DNA from: a bacterium
GTDB taxonomy: Bacteria; Gemmatimonadota; Gemmatimonadetes; Gemmatimonadales; Gemmatimonadaceae
Reading direction: 5' to 3'
Length of the DNA stretch: 5,281 bases
Assembly: GCA_021802745.1 (NCBI GenBank)
Contig: JAJZRK010000220.1
Location: forward strand, 1 to 5,281
This document shows positions 1-4,602 of the stretch, one piece after another; the first letter of the stretch is position 1, and every line of letters starts with the position of its first letter. Below the pieces are notes generated by a model. It was not told the DNA's origin and did no database searches. It saw only the letters and a list, made by a program, of their open reading frames with translations. The translations under genes and the position numbers were made by a program.

Positions 1-357
1 GAGTACGTCGGGCGCCTCTGGTTCGCCGACGAGTCGTGGGACGACCTCGGCCTTCCCGACCGCGGGGCGCTCCCCGGCCGCACCAAGGACGAGGTCCTTA
101 CCCTCGCCCGGCGCATTCCCCCGGACGAACTCGTCCGCCGGCACAGGCGGGCGCTCGCCGAAAAGCGGCGCTATCACGGGCTCCGCAAGGCCACGGACGA
201 GATTCTCGCGAAGATCCGCTACCTGAACCAGGTCGCCATCTCGATGCGGGCCGGCTTGCTCGATGTGGAGGGCGCGGCGCAGGAAATTGACCTCACCGAG
301 AAGCAGCTGCACGCCCTCATTGACCGCCTGGCCATACACGCCGGCATCGAAGAATAG
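1..357 (+). CDS. 3' end of an unrecognised protein gene
   Basis: An open frame enters from the left edge and ends at TAG 355-357, giving the last 118 residues of a protein whose start lies outside the window. I do not recognise the family. The visible part begins with an aromatic and acidic stretch (YVGRLWFADESWDDLGLP), then becomes mostly helical and charged, with a basic segment (RRHRRALAEKRRYHGLRK). The last 35 or so residues (GLLDVEGAAQEIDLTEKQLH and onward) have the spacing of a helix-turn-helix or small helical bundle, but this is only a pattern impression. It is supported as coding by lack of stops, GC-rich third positions and a strong terminator directly after the stop. There is no catalytic motif or membrane segment. 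A DNA-binding or recombination-related role is possible but unproven. Confidence 0.75.
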   Translation, partial: EYVGRLWFADESWDDLGLPDRGALPGRTKDEVLTLARRIPPDELVRRHRRALAEKRRYHGLRKATDEILAKIRYLNQVAISMRAGLLDVEGAAQEIDLTEKQLHALIDRLAIHAGIEE

Positions 358-378
358 GAGCGCCCAACCCGCACCGTG

Positions 379-411
379 GACCCCGGCGAACCCCGCCGGG
401 GTTATTTTGTT
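379..411 (+). terminator. Rho-independent terminator
   Basis: An 8-bp perfect GC stem (CCCCGGCG at 381-388 with CGCCGGGG at 394-401) encloses a 5-base loop. The stem extends by A380-T402 and a G379-T403 wobble. It is followed by the T-rich run TTATTTTGTT (402-411). It lies 22 bases after the stop of the upstream gene, so it should end that transcript. The reverse strand has no T-run after the stem, so it looks one-directional. The nth start codon is only 7 bases beyond the T-run. Confidence 0.87.
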
Positions 412-417
412 GAACCG

Positions 418-1182
418 ATGAAGAAACCCGCCCCCAAACGCCGGCCCCGTGCCGCAGCCGCCCCGCGGAAGTCCGCGGCGAAATCATTGCGCCGCGCGGC
501 GCCCAAACGCGCGCCCAAACGCGCGCCCAAGCGCGCGCCGACGCGCACCGGCGCGGCGCTCGTCGCGCATGCCCGCGAGGTCGAGCGCCGATTGGCGGCG
601 CTCTACCCCGACGCGCACTGCGAACTCGACTTCCGTTCGCCCTTCGAGCTGCTCTGCGCCACCATCTTATCGGCGCAGTGCACCGACAAGCGCGTCAACA
701 TGGTGACGCCCGAGCTGTTCCAGCGATGGCCGACCGCGCGCGCGCTCGTCGCCGCCGCCCAGGACGACGTGGAGGCGGTGATCAAGAGCACGGGTTTCTT
801 CCGCAGCAAGGCGAAGTCGCTCATCGGCATGGCGCAGGGCGTCGTGGCGGCGCACGGCGGCGAGGTCCCCGCCGAGATGGAGGCGCTCACCGCACTCCCC
901 GGGGTGGGTCGCAAGACCGCGAACGTCCTCCTTGGCAACGCATTCAGCCGCAACGAGGGGATTGTCGTGGACACGCATGTCGCCCGCCTGGCGGCGCGGC
1001 TCGGTTTCACGCGCGAAACCGACCCCGTGGGCATCGAGCGGGCGCTCATGCCGCTCTTCGAGCGAGACGGCTGGGCGCGCCTCTCGCACCTGCTCATCTG
1101 GCACGGCCGGCGCGTCTGCGACGCGCGGAAGCCGCGCTGCGCCGACTGCGTTCTCGCCGACCTCTGTCCGTCCGCCGCATGA
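418..1182 (+). CDS. nth: Endonuclease III (DNA glycosylase/AP lyase)
   Basis: This is a base-excision repair enzyme that removes oxidised pyrimidines and cleaves at abasic sites, acting on chromosomal DNA. The 254-residue protein has the full Nth core from about residue 47: the SPFELL..TILSAQ.TD region, the helix-hairpin-helix LPGVGRKTANVLL with catalytic Lys166, and VVDTHVARL with catalytic Asp185. Four cysteines (C234, C241, C244, C250) have the exact C-X6-C-X2-C-X5-C spacing of the [4Fe-4S] cluster. E. coli Nth is 211 residues; the extra length is an N-terminal tail with 18 Lys/Arg and no acidic residue in the first 44. I chose ATG 418. An in-frame GTG at 376 would place the terminator hairpin inside the coding region and has no properly spaced Shine-Dalgarno sequence. 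ATG 418 has no clear Shine-Dalgarno either, so the start is less certain than the function. The stop overlaps the next gene's ATG. Confidence 0.97.
   Translation: MKKPAPKRRPRAAAAPRKSAAKSLRRAAPKRAPKRAPKRAPTRTGAALVAHAREVERRLAALYPDAHCELDFRSPFELLCATILSAQCTDKRVNMVTPELFQRWPTARALVAAAQDDVEAVIKSTGFFRSKAKSLIGMAQGVVAAHGGEVPAEMEALTALPGVGRKTANVLLGNAFSRNEGIVVDTHVARLAARLGFTRETDPVGIERALMPLFERDGWARLSHLLIWHGRRVCDARKPRCADCVLADLCPSAA
499..546 (+). repeat. 12-bp coding tandem repeat in the nth N-terminal tail
   Basis: Four in-frame copies of a 12-bp unit, GCGCCCAAACGC, lie at 499-510, 511-522, 523-534 (one change) and 535-546 (degenerate). They encode Ala-Pro-Lys-Arg three times and then Ala-Pro-Thr-Arg. Because the unit is a multiple of three, gain or loss of copies would change tail length without breaking the frame. 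Confidence 0.9.
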
Positions 1183-1739
1183 CGCGGCGCCCTCCGACTC
1201 CCGCATCCGTGACGCTTCGTTCCTCGCTCCTGATCGCCGCCGCCGTCCTTGCCGCCTGCAAGCCCGTGGCTCCGCCCGCGACCGCGCCCGAACCGGCTGC
1301 GGCGCTGCTCGAGAACAGCGACCTCTGCTACCTGGTGCAGGCCGAGGCCGCCAAGGCGCCCAGCCTGGAGGTGGACCGCGCGCCGAACGTCGTGAAATAC
1401 GAGCCGCGCCCGCTCACGCCGCCGCGCGGCGGCTACCCTCGCAATGTCATCCGCCGCGACGGGACCACCAAGGTGAAGGTGTCCGTGGTCGTTGACACCG
1501 TCGGCCACGCCGACATGTCCACGTTCACCGTGATCGAGATGACGCACCCGTGGCTCGCCGACAACCTGAAGGCCACGATCCCGAAATGGACGTTCACGCC
1601 GGCGTACAAGAACGGGTGCCGCGTGGCAGGACTGTGGGTCTTTACTGCCGCCCCCGGCCAGCGCCCGAAAGCGGCACCACCCCAGCGCAAACCCGCCAAG
1701 AAACCAGCGCCCAAACCCGTGCGCAAACCCGGAACGTAG
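1179..1739 (+). CDS. Lipoprotein with TonB C-terminal-like domain
   Basis: The 186-residue protein has an N-terminal signal (SLLIAAAVLAAC) ending in lipobox L24-A-A-C27, so it is probably lipidated at Cys27 and anchored in the cell envelope. Residues about 85-156 resemble the TonB C-terminal domain: an initial GYP, a strand pattern KVKVSVVVDTVGHA, and the closing pattern IPKWTFTPAYKNGCRV. That domain in TonB contacts outer-membrane receptors, but many stand-alone copies have unknown roles. C50 and C147 could form a disulfide. Residues 161-186 form a Lys/Pro/Ala-rich tail after the domain, whereas in TonB such a region comes before it. ATG 1179 overlaps the nth stop (ATGA), suggesting translational coupling. 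An in-frame GTG at 1209 would give a shorter, typical signal peptide and is a plausible alternative start. There is no N-terminal TonB transmembrane anchor, so a true energy transducer is unlikely. Confidence 0.85.
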   Translation: MTRRPPTPASVTLRSSLLIAAAVLAACKPVAPPATAPEPAAALLENSDLCYLVQAEAAKAPSLEVDRAPNVVKYEPRPLTPPRGGYPRNVIRRDGTTKVKVSVVVDTVGHADMSTFTVIEMTHPWLADNLKATIPKWTFTPAYKNGCRVAGLWVFTAAPGQRPKAAPPQRKPAKKPAPKPVRKPGT

Positions 1740-1823
1740 CCCGCGACGCTCCCCCCGTGCCTGATCCGCGACACGTAGCCAGTTCGTCAGGGCACCGTTA
1801 GCTTTCGCCTGTCGCCCGAGCGT

Positions 1824-1867
1824 CTGTTGTTTTTCTGTTGTTTTTCTGTCGTTTTTCTGTTGTTTTT
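1824..1867 (+). repeat. Four 11-bp tandem repeats with phased T5 tracts
   Basis: The unit CTGTTGTTTTT occurs at 1824-1834, 1835-1845, 1846-1856 (one T to C change) and 1857-1867, followed by a decayed pyrimidine-rich extension up to the isomerase start at 1898. T5 tracts recur every 11 bp, close to one helical turn, which is the arrangement that produces intrinsic DNA bending. The remainder of the 1740-1897 gap is ordinary GC-rich sequence in which I see no convincing hairpin terminator and no sigma-70 promoter boxes. Possible roles are a curved upstream promoter element or an unstructured U-rich 5' leader. Neither is shown by sequence alone. Confidence 0.92.
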
Positions 1868-1897
1868 CTGCTTTCTCTCTGTCTCACTCTGCCTTTT

Positions 1898-2356
1898 ATG
1901 AAACTCGCCACATTCGAGACCAACGTCGGCACGATCGTCGCCGAATTGTACGATGACGCCGCCCCCACGACGGTCGCGAACTTCGAAACGCTCGCCAACG
2001 ACGGCTTCTATGACGGCGTGAAGTTCCATCGCGTCATTCCGGACTTCGTCGTCCAGGGCGGCGATCCGCTCTCCAAGGAGCTGCCCAACGGCCATGCGCG
2101 CGTCGGCACGGGCGGCCCGGGCTGGACGATCAAGTGCGAGACGGCCGGGAACCCGCACAAGCACAGCGTCGGCGCCCTCTCCATGGCGCATGCCGGCAAG
2201 GACACGGGCGGCAGCCAGTTCTTCATGGTGCTCAGCGAGGCGAACACCCGGCATCTCGACGGTGTGCACACCGTCTTCGGCCAGATCACCGGCGGCCTCG
2301 ACGTGATGCAGAAGATCAAGCAGAACGACGTCATGACCAAGGTGCGCGTCGCCTGA
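1898..2356 (+). CDS. Cyclophilin-type peptidyl-prolyl cis-trans isomerase
   Basis: The enzyme catalyses cis-trans isomerisation of Xaa-Pro bonds and helps protein folding. The 152-residue product is a single cyclophilin domain with no extra domains, close to the size of small bacterial cyclophilins such as E. coli PpiB. The active-site block [15 protein letters not shown] carries R45, F50 and Q53, matching Arg55, Phe60 and Gln63 of human cyclophilin [21 protein letters not shown] (residues 92-111) and LDGVHTVFG (120-128) follow as expected. His119 sits where cyclophilin A has Trp121, so weak cyclosporin binding is expected. I chose ATG 1898 because the protein then starts exactly at the domain ([13 protein letters not shown]). 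No Shine-Dalgarno sequence precedes it; the leader is almost all pyrimidine. An in-frame TTG at 1838 would add a hydrophobic signal-like segment. It is likely first in an operon with the next two genes. Confidence 0.96.
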   Translation: MKLATFETNVGTIVAELYDDAAPTTVANFETLANDGFYDGVKFHRVIPDFVVQGGDPLSKELPNGHARVGTGGPGWTIKCETAGNPHKHSVGALSMAHAGKDTGGSQFFMVLSEANTRHLDGVHTVFGQITGGLDVMQKIKQNDVMTKVRVA

Positions 2357-2380
2357 GGACGCCGCCGCCCCCCATCCTCC

Positions 2381-2384
2381 GAGG
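2381..2384 (+). promoter_or_regulatory. Ribosome binding site of the small membrane protein gene
   Basis: GAGG lies 6 bases before ATG 2391. It is the main support, with the hydrophobic composition, for calling the 53-codon frame a real gene. Confidence 0.7.
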
Positions 2385-2390
2385 ACACGC

Positions 2391-2552
2391 ATGAGCGCGA
2401 GCGCGCACCATCCCGAAGACCGCAGGGCCGCCTACACCGGACTCATTGTCGGCGCCGTGGCCCTGGTGGTCCTCTGCTTCACCATCGTCAAGCTGACCAA
2501 CCTCAAGTTCGCCGGAGCGCACGAGAAGTCCGCGACCGAAGCGACCAAGTAG
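2391..2552 (+). CDS. Small single-span membrane protein, unknown function
   Basis: This 53-residue frame has a Shine-Dalgarno sequence and a clear three-part layout: a polar N-terminus (MSASAHHPEDRRAAY), one hydrophobic helix at about residues 16-33 (TGLIVGAVALVVLCFTIV), and a charged C-terminus ending HEKSATEATK. Arginines at 11-12 before the helix and Lys34 just after it leave orientation uncertain. It starts 34 bases after the isomerase stop and ends 8 bases before the ATPase start, and its own stop codon overlaps the ATPase Shine-Dalgarno, so it is very probably co-translated with the ATPase. I do not recognise a family. It does not match the pattern I know for the cbb3 assembly protein CcoS. 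A small accessory or regulatory subunit of the ATPase is a reasonable hypothesis from position alone. Confidence 0.8.
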   Translation: MSASAHHPEDRRAAYTGLIVGAVALVVLCFTIVKLTNLKFAGAHEKSATEATK

Positions 2553-2555
2553 GAG
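2551..2555 (+). promoter_or_regulatory. Ribosome binding site of the ATPase gene, overlapping the upstream stop
   Basis: AGGAG begins inside the TAG stop of the small membrane protein and lies 5 bases before ATG 2561. The overlap suggests that ribosomes ending on the small gene help load the ATPase start. It also fixes the ATPase start codon. Confidence 0.85.
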
Positions 2556-2560
2556 ATGTC

Positions 2561-4435
2561 ATGACGCAGGTCGTGCGCCCCCCCGCTGGCTCCGGCGAGG
2601 GGGCGTTTTCGTTTTCGCGAGGCGCCACGTGGCTTCCCGCGATGGCGGTCGTCTCCCTGATCGTGGGCGGTGCCGTGCGATGGGCCGACCCCGGCAACCC
2701 CTGGGTCTGGCGAGGGTGGATGCTCGTGCTGGTGGCCGCCGGCCTCCCCGTGGTGATACGCACGCTGCGCGGTCTGCTGCGCGGCAACTTCGCCGCCGAC
2801 GTCGCCGCATCGCTCTCCATCGTCGGCGCGACCGCGCTCGGCCAGCCGGTGGCCGGACTCGTCATCGTCCTGATGCAGACGGGCGGCGAGTGGCTGGAGC
2901 GCTACGCCGAGGGACGCGCCTCCAACGCCGTGCGCGCGCTGGAAGAGGCGGCGCCGCGCACGGCGCACCGCGAGCGTGCGGATGGCCACTTCGACGACAT
3001 TGCCGCGTCGGAAATTGCCGTCGGCGACCGCTTGCTCGTGCGCCCCGGCGAGATGCTCCCGGCCGACGGCACCGTCGTGAGCGGGCGGTCGCACCTCGAC
3101 GTCTCGCGCCTGACCGGCGAAGCGCCCCCCGACCTCGTGCAGGCGGGGAGCGACGTGCGCTCGGGCGCCGTGAACCTCGAGGGCGCCATCATCGTGCGCG
3201 CCACGCGCCCGGCCAGCGAGTCGTTGTACGCGCGCATCGTGGAACTGGTGCGCACGGCGCAGACGGAGAAGTCGCCCATCCAGCGCATGGCCGACCGCTA
3301 CGCCGTCTGGTTCACGCCGGCCACCATTCTCGTCTGCGCCATTGCCTGGTTCCTGACGCACGATCCGCTGCGCGTGCTCGCGGTGCTGGTCGTCGCCACG
3401 CCCTGCCCGCTGCTCCTCGCCACGCCGGTCGCGATCATCGGCGGCATCAACCGCGCCGCGCGCCATCAGGTGATCGTGCGCAGCGGTGGTGCGCTCGAAC
3501 GCCTTGCCAGCGTGGACACCGCAGTCTTCGACAAGACCGGCACGTTGACGATCGGGCGCCCGGAAGTGGTCGCCGTGGACTCCCACGAGGGGTGGACGCC
3601 TGACGAAGTGCTGCGGTTCGCCGCGTCGGTGGAGATGGGGTCGGGGCACCACCTGGCGCGCAGCACGGTGGACGCCGCCATGCATCGGGGCATCAAGCCG
3701 CCCGCCCCGACGAATGTCGTGGATTCGCCCGGCATGGGCGTGCGCGGCGTGGTCGAGGGGCGCGACGTCGCGGTGGGTGCGGCGGCGTGGCTGACGTCGC
3801 TCTTTCCATCGCGGCGCGACGCGATTGCCGCGGCCCGCGGTGCCGGGCTCCGCGGCGTCGTCGCCGTGGACGGGCAGATCGCCGGCGCCATCGAGTACGC
3901 CGACCATGCGCGCGACGGGCTGCACGGCTTCTTCGAGCAGCTCCGGCACCTCGGACTCCGCCACCTGGTGCTCCTCTCGGGCGACCATCAGGCGAACGTC
4001 GAAGGGATCGCGCGCGCCGTGGGCATTGACGACGCGCGCGGCGACCTCCTGCCCCAGGAAAAGGTGGAGGCGGTGCGCGAGCTCATGCGCCAGGGGCGGC
4101 ACGTGGTCATGGTCGGCGACGGCACCAACGACGCGCCGGCCCTGAGCGCGGCCACCGCCGGCATCGCCCTCGCCGCCCATGGCGGCGGCATCGCCGCCGA
4201 GGCCGCCGACGCCGTGATCCTGTGCGACGACATCACTCGCGTCGCTGACGCGGTGCGCATCGGCCGCCGGTCCGTGGCCATCGCGCGACAGAGCATCGTC
4301 GTCGGCCTCGGCCTCAGCGGCCTCGCCATGGTCTTCGCCACCCTCGGCTACTTCTCACCAACCACCGGGGCGATGCTGCAGGAAGCGATTGACGTGGCCG
4401 TGATCCTCAACGCGGTGCGGGCGTCGGCCGAATAG
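2561..4435 (+). CDS. P1B-type heavy-metal-transporting ATPase with TPCP motif
   Basis: This is an integral inner-membrane pump that exports metal ions using ATP. The 624-residue protein has the P1B plan of eight membrane segments (about 23-41, 50-67, 78-94, 97-113, 248-266, 270-293, 578-598, 603-620). It also has the actuator motif TGE (185-187), phosphorylation motif DKTGT with Asp324, SGD (473-475) and GDGTNDAPAL (519-528). The membrane metal site reads ATPCPLLLATP (T280-P-C282-P), not the CPC of copper, zinc and cadmium pumps. There is no N-terminal CXXC metal-binding domain. The nucleotide-domain HP dipeptide is H363-H364. The last helix carries QEAIDVAVILNAVRA with D611, but the lysine expected in zinc pumps such as ZntA is Ser586 in my by-eye alignment. 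TPCP is the signature described for the P1B-5 group (nickel/iron reported for one member), so the metal cannot be assigned. The spacing suggests an operon with the isomerase and small membrane protein. Confidence 0.95.
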   Translation: MTQVVRPPAGSGEGAFSFSRGATWLPAMAVVSLIVGGAVRWADPGNPWVWRGWMLVLVAAGLPVVIRTLRGLLRGNFAADVAASLSIVGATALGQPVAGLVIVLMQTGGEWLERYAEGRASNAVRALEEAAPRTAHRERADGHFDDIAASEIAVGDRLLVRPGEMLPADGTVVSGRSHLDVSRLTGEAPPDLVQAGSDVRSGAVNLEGAIIVRATRPASESLYARIVELVRTAQTEKSPIQRMADRYAVWFTPATILVCAIAWFLTHDPLRVLAVLVVATPCPLLLATPVAIIGGINRAARHQVIVRSGGALERLASVDTAVFDKTGTLTIGRPEVVAVDSHEGWTPDEVLRFAASVEMGSGHHLARSTVDAAMHRGIKPPAPTNVVDSPGMGVRGVVEGRDVAVGAAAWLTSLFPSRRDAIAAARGAGLRGVVAVDGQIAGAIEYADHARDGLHGFFEQLRHLGLRHLVLLSGDHQANVEGIARAVGIDDARGDLLPQEKVEAVRELMRQGRHVVMVGDGTNDAPALSAATAGIALAAHGGGIAAEAADAVILCDDITRVADAVRIGRRSVAIARQSIVVGLGLSGLAMVFATLGYFSPTTGAMLQEAIDVAVILNAVRASAE

Positions 4436-4602
4436 GACGGACTTACTGCCCCAACCCCGCACAATTCGTAGTCTTATCCCCTACAGGTTGCGGGGACAGC
4501 GCTGATTGCCGCTTTCGGTTACTCTATGGAAGTTGTCGCTTGCTAGGCGCGCCTCCATCCGCCAGTGAGCGCGCGCGTCTCCCCCACCCTTTCGGAGCAG
4601 CG
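4436..4602 (+). other. Gap before ccoN, likely holding its promoter
   Basis: No coding frame with features of a real gene is visible in these 167 bases. They are less GC-rich than the flanks between about 4460 and 4540, which is where a promoter would be expected, but I cannot pick -35/-10 boxes with proper spacing. A 7-bp inverted repeat (CCCCGCA 4455-4461 and TGCGGGG 4489-4495) has a 27-base loop and no T-run, so it is a weak candidate for a terminator or operator. A 10-bp palindrome, AGGCGCGCCT, lies at 4545-4554. I found no FNR/Anr-type box (TTGAT-N4-ATCAA), although cbb3 operons are often under such control. Confidence 0.5.
4594..4597 (+). promoter_or_regulatory. Ribosome binding site of ccoN
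   Basis: GGAG lies 5 bases before ATG 4603, which gives the exact histidine numbering expected for CcoN and so supports this start. Confidence 0.8.

Noticed and set aside
376..417. GTG 376 as the nth start, adding 14 residues.
   Set aside because: The added codons lie in the terminator hairpin and T-run, the nearest AGGAG is 15 bases away, and the added residues do not belong to the Nth core. It is kept only as an alternative.
678..1178. Upstream extension of the lipoprotein frame inside nth.
   Set aside because: The extension is Arg/Gly-rich shadow sequence. The ATG at 1179 directly precedes a signal peptide and overlaps the nth stop, so it is a far better start.
603..1547. Minus-strand 314-codon frame across nth and the lipoprotein gene.
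   Set aside because: It spans two well-supported + strand genes, has no recognisable motif and has shadow-frame composition.
1824..1867. CRISPR array or intrinsic terminator in the T-rich repeat.
   Set aside because: The units are directly adjacent 11-mers with no spacers, and no GC-rich hairpin precedes the T-tracts.
2391..2552. Assignment of the small membrane protein as CcoS, because ccoN is nearby.
   Set aside because: It lies on the far side of the ATPase from ccoN, has a long polar N-terminus before its helix, and does not show the residue pattern I associate with CcoS.
2432..4180. Long 582-codon open frame on the minus strand, opposite the ATPase.
   Set aside because: It is antisense to a protein with every P-type ATPase motif; its translation is His/Arg/Gly/Ala-rich without recognisable domains, as expected for a mirror frame in GC-rich DNA.
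2561..4435. Naming the ATPase ccoI, copA or zntA.
   Set aside because: It lacks the CPC motif and N-terminal metal-binding domain of those pumps and lacks the ZntA-type lysine, so a specific symbol would be misleading.
4545..4554. Palindrome AGGCGCGCCT as an operator before ccoN.
   Set aside because: A single 10-bp GC palindrome is expected by chance in such GC-rich DNA and it does not match a regulator site I know.
4436..4602. FNR/Anr box upstream of ccoN.
   Set aside because: I looked for TTGAT-N4-ATCAA and close variants; only unpaired fragments such as TGATTG are present.
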